Shown: piece after piece, positions 19,397-27,975 of the stretch
Numbering within the stretch: position 1 is the first letter of the stretch
How the letters are laid out: every line of letters starts with the position of its first letter
Assembly (NCBI GenBank): GCA_964448675.1
Contig: CAYUZU010000004.1
Location: 213,019-277,018, forward strand
Origin: CAYUZU01 sp964448675
GTDB lineage: Bacteria > Planctomycetota > Phycisphaerae > UBA1845 > Fen-1342
DNA length: 64,000 nucleotides
Direction: 5' to 3'
Notes under the pieces: generated by a model
What the model saw: the letters and a program-made list of their open reading frames with translations, nothing else
The model's database searches: none
What the model was told of the DNA's origin: nothing
Translations under genes and position numbers: made by a program

Positions 19397-22300
19397 TTAC
19401 CGTGTTTTCCGCCGCGCCTGCATGAGGAAATTGCAGAACAGCTTGCGCACCATGTCCGCCGTACCGGTCGCGGTGTTCAAAGACCGTTTCAGGTCGAGTG
19501 TCGACAACACAATCCGACCTTTTCCGTGCGGTATGACCCCGACCGCTGTCGCGATCGCGTGGTGATGGCCGCTGACCATCCCCACGACCGCTTCTTCACC
19601 ATCGATCAGCAACCCGTGACGGTCCGCTTCATAGCGCGCCAGCTCTTGGTATTCCCAGTTGAGTCCCTGGTTCACCGGCAACCCTGCAAACAGCGGGTGC
19701 TCCCGCACGAAGAAGTTGCTGCCCAGCCAGTACAGCCCGCCCTGCAGCCAGCCTCGATATTGCACCAGGCCTTCCTGATCCAGGAAACGCGCCCACGACG
19801 CCGCATGATCCATCAGCAGGGCCGTCGTGCCGTGCTCCGACACCCGCCGCAGCAACGCACGCCCCGTCTCATGGGCACCCTGCATCGCCCCCGGCGTCGT
19901 CCAGGCCAGGCGGATCAGCCCGCGGCCCGGCTTCTGGTAGAACTCGACGCGGATCTCGTAGCGCCGGCCCGCCTCGAGCTCGATTTCGCGGCTGGTCTGC
20001 GTCAGACAGCGTGCCGCCGACCATGTTTCGTAGTCCGTCCATTCGTCGACCAGGGCCTGCCCGTCTACCCACAGCCGGGCGCCGTCGTCATGCGTCAGGT
20101 AGAACGTGTACGGGCCGGACTCGGGCGGCACCAGCCACCCCGTCCAGCGGACGCTGTAGTCGCTCGCGCCGACCGCGCTGTCCGGGCCGTCGGTCCACTC
20201 GAAGTCGAGCGTGGCATCCACCCGCTTCAGCGCCGCCGCGTCAAAATCCCGGCCCCGGAAATACTCGCCCAGCAGCCCGCCGCGATGCCCCTCTGCCGGC
20301 ACCAGGCATTCTTTCGGCACGATCGCCCGCGGGTAGGGGTCGTAGCCCTCCGCCAGGACGTAGTCCAGTTCGCTGGCGTGCGGACTCCAGAGCGGCAATT
20401 CGAACTCGGTCTGGTCCGCGATGAACTTCCGCCCCGCCGTCCCGTCGCCGAGCAGCACCCCGTTCAGCGGCAGGTCGCCTGGCTGCCAGTCCACCAGGAA
20501 CGCTTCGTCGAAGCCGGTAGCGGCGTCCTGGCCGTCGGCCCCGCGCAGCACCGCCCGTAGCGTGTAACGGCCCGCGCCTGCGTCGGCCTGGATATTCACG
20601 TCAGCCGCAAGCAGCTCGCCGAAGGTCTCGCCGCCGCTGACGGGCACGGTGCGCTCTTCCGACCAGAGCTCGTGTCCGCGCTCGTCCTCCAGCCACATGT
20701 GCAGCGTGAAGTCGCCGTGCAGGTTCCGCTCGTTGATGATGTGGAAGTCCGCGTAGAGCTGCACCGGCGGCCGGCCGACCTTTTCGTGGAGCTTGACCGC
20801 GATATACAGGGGCTGATTGTAGTGCGCCAGGATCGCGGGGTCGCCCTTGAGGTTCCGGAAGCAGTCGACCAGCCCCGAGTGGTTCTCCCACTTCTGCGAT
20901 TCCCACCCGTTGATGACATAGCCGTCGGTGCTGTTGCCCAGCCGCGCATTCTCGATGATCCGACCCTGGTAGTAGTACGCGATCTGCGCACAGCGCCGGA
21001 TGAGCTCGTCCACCGTCCGGAAGAACTTGCCCCACGCCTTCTTTTCGAAGGCCTGCGCGTACGCGTCGTGCCACGCGCGATAGTCCGCCCCGTCCCAGCC
21101 GTCGGACTGCTTCTCGAGCGCCCGGGCGATGCTGCCCAGCAGCGGCGGCGTTCCGATCGCGCCTTCCTCACCCCAGAACACGATCTCGCGGATGTTCGTC
21201 GTATGCAGCCGGTACTCGTTCCGCCCCTTGTAGAACGCGTCGCGATAGACGCCCGGGCCGGCGGCGTGGTGTTCATCGCACCAGCCGGAGATGTGCAGTT
21301 GCTCGTCATACGGCCGCACGTGCAGCTTGGTCGCGTCCTCGGCCCCGGCCCGGTTCCAGCCCGACGTGAACGTGATCGTCCGGGTCGGGTCCAGTGCCCG
21401 GGCATCGACCATGTCGCGCTCGACCCGCACGTGCGGCGGCCGGTCGGCCTCGTTCACCAGGTTGTAGATCGCCAGCGAGGGGTGGTTGCGATCACGCCGC
21501 ACCATCCGCAGGAACTGCGCGCGGGCCCAGGCGTAACTGAACTCGTCGCCGCCGCGACACCAGTACCCGCCCGGCTCGGCGTAATAGAGTAGACCCGCCT
21601 CGTCGGCTGCATCGAGCAGCAGCGGCTGCGCCATGCCGCGATGGAAATGGCACATGTTCAAGCCGAGTGCCTTGGCCGCCGCCATGTTCTTTTCGACCAG
21701 CGTCGGGCTCGGCACGCTCCCGGTGATCGGCCAGAACCCCCAACTGATCGCACTGCGCAACACGATCCGCCAACCGTTGAGCCGGAATACGGCCCGCTCA
21801 CCGATACCCTCCGGCGCAAACCAGCGAAAGCCGAACCGCACGGCGTGCTCGTCCCCAGCCGGCAAGCTCACCCGGCACACGTGCAGATGCGGGTGGTCGA
21901 CATGCCAGTGCTTGGGATTGTCGACGTGGGCCGTGTGGGTGATGACGTGCTCGCCCGGCGGCAACTCGACCCCCACGATCACGTGCTCGTAGATGGCCTG
22001 CCCCGGCCGGTCCACCTCGGCGATCTGCACATGAACGTCGTGCTGCACCGCCTGCCCGCCCGTGTTGCGAAGCGTGATCTCAATGTCGATCTCGTTGACC
22101 GGCGGCTTGTTCTTGATGAACACATCTGCAATATGAACCGCATCAACAATCAGGAGACGCACCGGCCCCGTGATCCCGCCGAAGCCGTGACTCGGCGGCG
22201 TGGTATAGCGCCCCCAGCGGAAGACGTCGAAGTCCTCCCAACTGAAGTTGCCGTTGGGATCGGTGACCCGCACCGCGAGGGCGTTGGTCGCGCCGGGGCG

Positions 22301-22702
22301 CACGTGATCAGTGACATCGATCTCGAACGGTGTGTTACCGACGAGGTCGTAGCCGACGAGCTGCTCGTTGAGGAACACCTCGGCCCGCATCCGGACCGCG
22401 TCGAACTGCAACAGGCAGCGCTGGCCGGGCCCGACCGCGGGCACGTTTAGGGTCCGCCACCACCAGCTCACGCCCTGGTAATCGCCGAACTCGTTCCAGC
22501 AGGATTGCTCGACCGTGCCGGGGACGCTGACGGACGCACCGCGGCCGTCGAGGGCCTGCCAGCCGCCCGTGGGTGGATTGACGGGGAGGCCGGTCACGTC
22601 TACCGGGGGCAGGTGAAGCGTATCCTCGCGCCACGATGCCTCCGTGTCGCGCCACAGCTTCCATCCGTCGCCGCCGAGTTCCACAGCATTGCGCGTGGTC
22701 AT
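19397..22702 (-). CDS. GH2-family glycoside hydrolase with PA14 domain
   Basis: A 1101-residue glycoside hydrolase of family 2 (galactosidase/glucuronidase/mannosidase clan). N-terminal sugar-binding jelly roll (about 50-210), immunoglobulin-like domain (about 215-320), TIM barrel (about 330-620) with the acid/base Glu in NLVNEADRP (about 419) and the nucleophile region VFWGEEGAIG (about 510). A PA14 carbohydrate-binding module lies near 810-940 (LLGEYFRGRDFD; YTFYLTHDDGARLWVDG), followed by a C-terminal region of about 150 residues. No signal peptide is visible, so it may act in the cytoplasm or use another route. The start ATG has GGGAGAG five bases upstream. Substrate is not determinable; the WGEEG rather than a plain SEFG nucleophile motif argues against a classical beta-mannosidase. 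Confidence 0.88.
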   Translation of the reverse strand: MTTRNAVELGGDGWKLWRDTEASWREDTLHLPPVDVTGLPVNPPTGGWQALDGRGASVSVPGTVEQSCWNEFGDYQGVSWWWRTLNVPAVGPGQRCLLQFDAVRMRAEVFLNEQLVGYDLVGNTPFEIDVTDHVRPGATNALAVRVTDPNGNFSWEDFDVFRWGRYTTPPSHGFGGITGPVRLLIVDAVHIADVFIKNKPPVNEIDIEITLRNTGGQAVQHDVHVQIAEVDRPGQAIYEHVIVGVELPPGEHVITHTAHVDNPKHWHVDHPHLHVCRVSLPAGDEHAVRFGFRWFAPEGIGERAVFRLNGWRIVLRSAISWGFWPITGSVPSPTLVEKNMAAAKALGLNMCHFHRGMAQPLLLDAADEAGLLYYAEPGGYWCRGGDEFSYAWARAQFLRMVRRDRNHPSLAIYNLVNEADRPPHVRVERDMVDARALDPTRTITFTSGWNRAGAEDATKLHVRPYDEQLHISGWCDEHHAAGPGVYRDAFYKGRNEYRLHTTNIREIVFWGEEGAIGTPPLLGSIARALEKQSDGWDGADYRAWHDAYAQAFEKKAWGKFFRTVDELIRRCAQIAYYYQGRIIENARLGNSTDGYVINGWESQKWENHSGLVDCFRNLKGDPAILAHYNQPLYIAVKLHEKVGRPPVQLYADFHIINERNLHGDFTLHMWLEDERGHELWSEERTVPVSGGETFGELLAADVNIQADAGAGRYTLRAVLRGADGQDAATGFDEAFLVDWQPGDLPLNGVLLGDGTAGRKFIADQTEFELPLWSPHASELDYVLAEGYDPYPRAIVPKECLVPAEGHRGGLLGEYFRGRDFDAAALKRVDATLDFEWTDGPDSAVGASDYSVRWTGWLVPPESGPYTFYLTHDDGARLWVDGQALVDEWTDYETWSAARCLTQTSREIELEAGRRYEIRVEFYQKPGRGLIRLAWTTPGAMQGAHETGRALLRRVSEHGTTALLMDHAASWARFLDQEGLVQYRGWLQGGLYWLGSNFFVREHPLFAGLPVNQGLNWEYQELARYEADRHGLLIDGEEAVVGMVSGHHHAIATAVGVIPHGKGRIVLSTLDLKRSLNTATGTADMVRKLFCNFLMQARRKTR

Positions 22703-23194
22703 ATTCACTCTCCCAGGTCGGTGGTCGCCAGGGTTGGGGGCGCCCGCCGACTCGGCGCATTGTGGCCCGCGGGCGCCGCGTGGCAAGCGCCGGGCGCTGT
22801 GCGCGGCCAAAAGGGCCTCGAACGGCCTGAATTATGGTTCAGCCAGGCGGGGGAGTGCTCCCGCGGCGGGAACGCTTTGGGGCGTCCCTGCCGGCACGCT
22901 CTCCGACTCTGCGCGCCGCGCATATGCGGACCGGGGATCGCAGAACGCCGCTGCCTGTCGGCCTCTTCATGCGTGAAACAGCGCCCGCCTGCGCCTACCT
23001 GAATCCCCGTATGCTTCTGCCCGATAGCGCAAGCAGTTGTATCCCAGCCGCGGAGTCCCGGCACGATGCCGTGCCTCCACCCCAGTGGTCCGCTCGCCGG
23101 GCGAGCTCGCGCGTCAAGCGTGCGGCGGCGACCACGCGTCCACAGCCGTTTCGAGGCAAGGTGCCCCCTCCGCGCACGGTAGCAGGAGTTGAAA
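22703..23194. other. Divergent intergenic region
   Basis: 492 bp between the divergent GH2-PA14 and beta-helix lipoprotein genes. No ORF here has supportable coding character. It should hold both promoters. A GC hairpin (GGGAG-TG-CTCCC with flanking complement) lies near 22,850. No known regulatory RNA was recognised. Confidence 0.45.
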
Positions 23195-24718
23195 ATGTCT
23201 GCGCGTTCGTTTCCCTGGCAGCGTAAGTGGTCCCTGGCGTTCCTGGTGGGCATGCTGCTGGCGAGTTGTGCTCCGGAGACGAGAGACGGGGCTGGCGGCG
23301 GTGTCGCTCCCGAGGATGATCCGATCGGGGCGATCACGGACGATCTCATGAATCCCGGCGGCGACGGCGGCGATGCTGGCGGGGGGGCGGTCGACGATGG
23401 CACGGGGGGCGGGGGTGATGATCCGCCTCCATCGAATGACGACGACGATCCGGTGGTCATCGACGATCCCGGCGACGGTGGTGACGATGATGACGTGGCC
23501 GTTTCGACCGGCACGCCACTTGATTTGACCAACGCGATCTACGCCGACGAAGTAGCGCCTTACTGGAACGCCGACGACGCGACGGCCTGTCTGCAGAACG
23601 CGATCGACCAGGCGCGGGCGGGCGAAGTGGTCGTCGTGCGCGACATGGGGTCGCCATGGCTGGTCAGCGCGCAGATCGACCTGAAAGACGACATCGGCCT
23701 GCAGTTCCTGGGCAACTGCACGCTGCAGGCGATTCCAGGTGCCCTGGAGAACGGCCAGCACCTGCTGAATGCGCAATACCGCAACAACGTCGTCGTCGCT
23801 GGCCCGTATTTTTCGGGTACGCCGACCGCCTGGCTGCGCATTCCGCCTGACGCGATCGAGGGCGAGCATCGCCATGCGATGCTCATCACTTCGGCAACGA
23901 ACGTGCATGTCAGCAACCTCGGGTTTACGAGTTCCGGCGGTGACGGTGTGTATGTCGGCGGGACGTCCAACATCGCGGTCGTCGACTGCGTGATGGCTGA
24001 CAATGATCGCTGCGGCCTGGCGATCACCGGCGGCGCGGACATCCTGATCGCCCGTTGCCGCATCACCAACACGCGCAGCCAGGGCGGCGTTCTGGTCGAG
24101 GCCAATGAACCCTGGCCAGGGTTTCCGCCGGCGGCGATCCGGCGGGTGACCCTCCGCGACTGTGTGTCCGCTTACAACCAGATGCACGGCTTCACGGTCA
24201 ACATCACCGCGATGACGGCCGACGGTGAAATCGACATCACGTTCGAGAACTGCGAGATGTACGGCAACGCCACCAGCGGCCAGGGCGCCGACATCCAATT
24301 GATCCGGACGATCGGGCAATCAACGTCGCCGCCGGGCACGATCCGTTTCATTAACTGCCACTCGCACGATAGCGAGGCCCTCGGATTGCGCCTGTACTGG
24401 CCTGCCGACGGCACGCCCGCCCTGCATCACACCAACGTCGTGTTCGACGGGTGCTCGTGGGAGAACTCGCGCTCGGGCGACCCCACCCTGGGGCCGCTCG
24501 TGTTCCGCGAACTCGACAGCACCGCCGGCGTACCCGGGCAGGTGCAGTTCATCAACAACTGCACGATCCTCGACAGCAACCCGCGGCAGCCAATACACTT
24601 CATCTTCTCGACGCTGCCGTGCTCGTACGTATTCGGTGACCTGCATTTCGTGAACAGCAGCGCCCGCACGCAGGAGCCGGCCGGCGCCCTGCCCAACCTG
24701 ACGTTCCATTACGAGTAG
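23195..24718 (+). CDS. Right-handed beta-helix lipoprotein
   Basis: A 507-residue predicted lipoprotein with signal peptide and LLASC lipobox (Cys about 25). A linker of about 80 residues made mostly of Gly, Asp and Pro (runs such as DDGTGGGGDDPPPSNDDDDP) precedes a right-handed parallel beta-helix (about 110-500) recognisable from repeated turns such as NVHVSNLGF, NIAVVDCVM and DILIARCRI. Such folds belong to polysaccharide lyases, pectate lyase-like proteins and surface adhesins; no lyase catalytic set was identified. AGGAG precedes the ATG by seven bases. It probably sits on the outer surface and handles polysaccharide. Confidence 0.85.
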   Translation: MSARSFPWQRKWSLAFLVGMLLASCAPETRDGAGGGVAPEDDPIGAITDDLMNPGGDGGDAGGGAVDDGTGGGGDDPPPSNDDDDPVVIDDPGDGGDDDDVAVSTGTPLDLTNAIYADEVAPYWNADDATACLQNAIDQARAGEVVVVRDMGSPWLVSAQIDLKDDIGLQFLGNCTLQAIPGALENGQHLLNAQYRNNVVVAGPYFSGTPTAWLRIPPDAIEGEHRHAMLITSATNVHVSNLGFTSSGGDGVYVGGTSNIAVVDCVMADNDRCGLAITGGADILIARCRITNTRSQGGVLVEANEPWPGFPPAAIRRVTLRDCVSAYNQMHGFTVNITAMTADGEIDITFENCEMYGNATSGQGADIQLIRTIGQSTSPPGTIRFINCHSHDSEALGLRLYWPADGTPALHHTNVVFDGCSWENSRSGDPTLGPLVFRELDSTAGVPGQVQFINNCTILDSNPRQPIHFIFSTLPCSYVFGDLHFVNSSARTQEPAGALPNLTFHYE

Positions 24719-24731
24719 CAAGGTCGCTCCT

Positions 24732-24766
24732 GGTGCGCGCGCCGCGGGCCCGCGGCGCGCCGCACC
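24732..24766. terminator. Very GC-rich hairpin after beta-helix gene
   Basis: GGTGCGCGCGCCGCGGG is followed immediately by its near-perfect complement CCCGCGGCGCGCCGCACC with one bulge, 14 bp after the stop codon. It is a strong 17-bp stem with no U-tract and probably ends or protects the upstream transcript. Confidence 0.55.
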
Positions 24767-24867
24767 GGGGCCGGACCGTCGGCGGTTTGACACCTCCGGC
24801 CATCTCGCGTCCAATCGGCGTGGTTTCGTGCACGTCGTCGACCAGACGAGATGGAGGAGGCGCCATC

Positions 24868-25872
24868 ATGGCTGCGGCCGGCAGTGTCATCCGTACAGTG
24901 CTGAACATCAACTTCATCTGGGGGGCGATGATCCTGGTGTCCTTCGCGCTGTGCGTGGGGCAGCACTACAGTGCGACCGCGACGATCATCCCCGCCGACC
25001 GGCTCGCGCCCGGCGTCAACACCGTCACGATCCATACACGGGCGGTGGGTGACGAGCAGGCGCCCGACGGTGGACTCGCCGAACATGTGTTCACGCTCGG
25101 GCTCACGGACGGTGGCCTGGCCATCGACCCCAATGACCGCCAGCCCAGTGAAGAGCGACCCTGGCTGATCAGCGCCGCGCGCGCCGACGGCGGCTTCACC
25201 CTGCAATGGGAAGCGCCCACGCACGGCCCGTACACCGTCACCGTCAACGACGAGGCGGTCGAGGTCGGCCGACTCGTCAAGCTTCAGTCCCTGACCGATG
25301 CCGCCTTCGATTACGCCGAGAGCGGCTTCACCATCGCCCTGGGGCTGGTGTCGTCAATGGTGTTGTTCCTGGGGCTGATGAAAGTCGGCGAAGACGCCGG
25401 CATCGTCCAACTCGTCGCCCGTGTCTTCTACCCCGTCATCCGCTTTCTGTTCCCGCAGGTGCCCAAGGACCACCCGGCCAACGGGGCCATCCTGATGAAC
25501 TGGACGACCACCGTCCTCGGGCTGGGCAACGCGGCCACGCCATTTGGCCTCAAGGCCATGAAGGAGCTCCAGAGCCTCAACGATCACCCGCGCATCGCGA
25601 CCGATTCGCAGGTCATGCTGCTGGGCTTCAACACCGCGGGCTTCGCGTTGCTGCCGACGACGCTCATCGCGATGCGCAAGGCGGCGGGCACCAGCGACCC
25701 GTTCGAGATCATCGGTACGTGCATGCTCGCCGGTGCGGTATCGACGGTCACGGCCATTATCGTTGTCAAGGTCCTCGGCCGGCTGCCCATGTTCTCCTGG
25801 GAGGCGGCGGTCGCCGAGGACGAAGCGGAACGCGAAAAGGCAGGCGGCAAGCCGACCGAGGAGGGCGCGTAA
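24868..25872 (+). CDS. spmA: Spore maturation protein A-like membrane protein (Gate domain) with inserted domain
   Basis: A 334-residue membrane protein related to SpmA/nucleoside-recognition (Gate) proteins. The first transmembrane helix (about 8-32) is followed by an insertion of about 110 residues that looks beta-rich (VNTVTIHTRAV; YTVTVNDEAVEVGRL) and should face the periplasm. The SpmA core then resumes with three or more helices and the family block NWTTTVLGLGNAATPFGLKA. Typical SpmA is about 195 residues, so the insertion explains the extra length. GGAGGAGG precedes the ATG. The stop codon overlaps the spmB start (TAATG). In Bacillus subtilis spmA and spmB lie with dacB and affect spore cortex peptidoglycan; this organism probably does not sporulate. 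Confidence 0.85.
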   Translation: MAAAGSVIRTVLNINFIWGAMILVSFALCVGQHYSATATIIPADRLAPGVNTVTIHTRAVGDEQAPDGGLAEHVFTLGLTDGGLAIDPNDRQPSEERPWLISAARADGGFTLQWEAPTHGPYTVTVNDEAVEVGRLVKLQSLTDAAFDYAESGFTIALGLVSSMVLFLGLMKVGEDAGIVQLVARVFYPVIRFLFPQVPKDHPANGAILMNWTTTVLGLGNAATPFGLKAMKELQSLNDHPRIATDSQVMLLGFNTAGFALLPTTLIAMRKAAGTSDPFEIIGTCMLAGAVSTVTAIIVVKVLGRLPMFSWEAAVAEDEAEREKAGGKPTEEGA

Positions 25873-26420
25873 TGTCGGACCAGCCGATCTTCAAGCTCAT
25901 CGTCGACCAGATCTCGCTGCTGACGATCCCGGTCATTTTCTTCGCCATTATCGCCTACGCGATGTTCAGACGCGTCAAGGTCTACGAGTCCTTCATCGAA
26001 GGCGGCAAGGAAGGATGGGGCATCTTCATCCAGATCCTGCCCTACATCGTCGCCATCTTCGTTGCCATCGGCATGTTCCGCGTGTCGGGCGGCCTCGGTT
26101 TCGTCTCGCGCCAGCTTGCCCCGCTCACCCAGAGCATCGGCATGCCGGCCGAAGTCCTGCCCGTCGCCCTGATGAAGCCGCTGTCCGGCTCGGGCTCGCT
26201 GGGCATCGTCGCCGAGATCGTCCAGAAGAACCCGGACTCGTTCGAGGCGAAGATGGCCTCCACCATGTTCGGCAGCACCGACACGACGTTCTACATCATC
26301 GCGCTGTACTTCGGCTCGGTCGGCATTGTGCGGATCCGCCAGGCGATGCTGGCGGGGCTGATCGCCGATACCGCCGGCATCCTCACCGCCGTCTGGGTCT
26401 CGCATGCCGTGTTCAAGTAA
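25872..26420 (+). CDS. spmB: Spore maturation protein B-like membrane protein
   Basis: A 182-residue integral membrane protein with four or five helices and the SpmB signatures MKPLSGSGSLGI and MFGSTDTTFYIIALYFGSVG. It overlaps spmA by one base, so translation is coupled and the two proteins probably form one complex. The family's molecular function is unknown; genetic data in spore formers link it to cortex dehydration and peptidoglycan. The following gene is a D-Ala-D-Ala carboxypeptidase, which keeps the same association. Confidence 0.9.
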   Translation: MSDQPIFKLIVDQISLLTIPVIFFAIIAYAMFRRVKVYESFIEGGKEGWGIFIQILPYIVAIFVAIGMFRVSGGLGFVSRQLAPLTQSIGMPAEVLPVALMKPLSGSGSLGIVAEIVQKNPDSFEAKMASTMFGSTDTTFYIIALYFGSVGIVRIRQAMLAGLIADTAGILTAVWVSHAVFK

Positions 26421-26451
26421 GGAACATCACCCGCAAAGGAGGGGTTTGCCC

Positions 26452-27921
26452 ATGCAACGCCACCGGTCCAAGCACCTGGTCCTGTTCGCCATCGCCGTCC
26501 TGCTGACCACCACGCTGGGCTGCCTGTCGGCCCGCGTCGACCGGCAGCAGCAACTCGCTGCCCGCCTCGACGAGATCCTCAATCGCCACAGCGACAGCGG
26601 TGCCATCGTCAGCGCACGCGTGCTGGAGCTCCCTGATCGCCGCGAGCTCTACGCCCGCGACGTCGACACGCCCTACACGCCCGCGAGCAACATGAAGGTG
26701 CCCGTCAGTGCCGCCGGCCTGGACATGTTCGGCCCCGACCACACCTTCAGGACCTACCTTGCCGTCGATGGCGACGACCTGTGGCTCATCGGCACCGGCG
26801 ACCCCGGCCTGGGCGATCCGCGCCTGGCACGCCGGGCCGACCGCCTGCCGACCAGCGTGTTCGATGACTGGCTGGCGGCTCTGCGTGACCGCGGTATCGA
26901 GCGGATCGAGGGCGACCTGTACTACTACGACGACGCGCTCGACCCCGAGTGGACGCACGCCACCTGGGGTGAGAGCGTGCTGCACTGGTACGGCGCCCCG
27001 GTCTCCGGGCTGAACTTCAACGACAACTGCGTCGACATCACGATCGAGCCGACGGCCCCCGGCCAACCGGTCGACTACACCGTCATGCCGCCGGTGGAGC
27101 ACATCAAGGTCATCAACCTCTGCATCACCGGCGAAGAGCACGACCCGAGCATCATCAAGTTCTACGGCAGCAATACGTATCAGATTACGGGCACGTGCGC
27201 GCGCGAGGCGGATCTCAAGAGCAAGCCCGTCATGGACCCCGGCGCGTTCACCTGTGACGCGCTGCGCACGCACTTCGCCGCCCACGGCTTCACCATCGCC
27301 GGCCGGACGCACGATGCGATCAAGCCGCTCAATGGCGCCGTGCCGCCGCCGGCGGAAAAGGTCGTGGCGGTTGCCGAGACGCCGCTGCCCGACGTCATCG
27401 GCCGCATCAACACCAACAGCCAGAACTTCTTCGCCGATGCGTTGTGCAAGCTGACGGGGCAGGCGTACGAAGCGCAGCAGGGCCGCAAGATCGCCGGCTC
27501 GTGGCAAGCCGGGGAGCTTGCGATTCGGACATTTCTCGCGGAGCGCGGCATCGACCGCGCGGGTTTCGCGCTGGCCGATGGCTCGGGGCTGAGCCGGGAC
27601 AACAAGGTCACCACGCGGCTCATGACCGACCTCTTCGCGGTCATGCACGAGCGCGACGATGCGGCGATCTTCCGCGACAGCCTCGCCAAAGGCGGCATCG
27701 ACGGCACGCTCGAAGAGCGTTTCGCCGCCTTGAAGGGCCGCGTCTTCGCCAAGACCGGCTACATTGGCGGTGTGCGTGCGCTGAGCGGCTACGTGCAGAC
27801 GGACGGCGGCCAGTGGCTGACGTTCTCGATCATCTACAACCGCATCCCGGGCTCGGTGAAGCCCTACGAGGCGCTCCAGGACGAGGCCGTGCGCCTGCTG
27901 GCGACCTGGCCCGAGTTGTGA
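26452..27921 (+). CDS. D-alanyl-D-alanine carboxypeptidase/endopeptidase (S13, PBP4 family), lipoprotein form
   Basis: A 489-residue penicillin-binding protein of peptidase family S13. It has a signal peptide ending in a lipobox (TTTLGC, Cys about 24), SxxK as SNMK (about 79-82), SxN as SQN (about 323) and KTG in FAKTGYIGG (about 434). It should trim D-Ala or cleave cross-links in periplasmic peptidoglycan while held to a membrane by the lipid. E. coli PBP4 (DacB) is soluble, so the lipobox is a difference. GGAGGGG precedes the ATG. It lies 31 bp after spmB and is probably in the same operon. Confidence 0.92.
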   Translation: MQRHRSKHLVLFAIAVLLTTTLGCLSARVDRQQQLAARLDEILNRHSDSGAIVSARVLELPDRRELYARDVDTPYTPASNMKVPVSAAGLDMFGPDHTFRTYLAVDGDDLWLIGTGDPGLGDPRLARRADRLPTSVFDDWLAALRDRGIERIEGDLYYYDDALDPEWTHATWGESVLHWYGAPVSGLNFNDNCVDITIEPTAPGQPVDYTVMPPVEHIKVINLCITGEEHDPSIIKFYGSNTYQITGTCAREADLKSKPVMDPGAFTCDALRTHFAAHGFTIAGRTHDAIKPLNGAVPPPAEKVVAVAETPLPDVIGRINTNSQNFFADALCKLTGQAYEAQQGRKIAGSWQAGELAIRTFLAERGIDRAGFALADGSGLSRDNKVTTRLMTDLFAVMHERDDAAIFRDSLAKGGIDGTLEERFAALKGRVFAKTGYIGGVRALSGYVQTDGGQWLTFSIIYNRIPGSVKPYEALQDEAVRLLATWPEL

Positions 27922-27975
27922 TTCCCGTGTGTGGGCCCGCGTGACACACGCACGCAGGGCCGGAGGCAGAGGACC

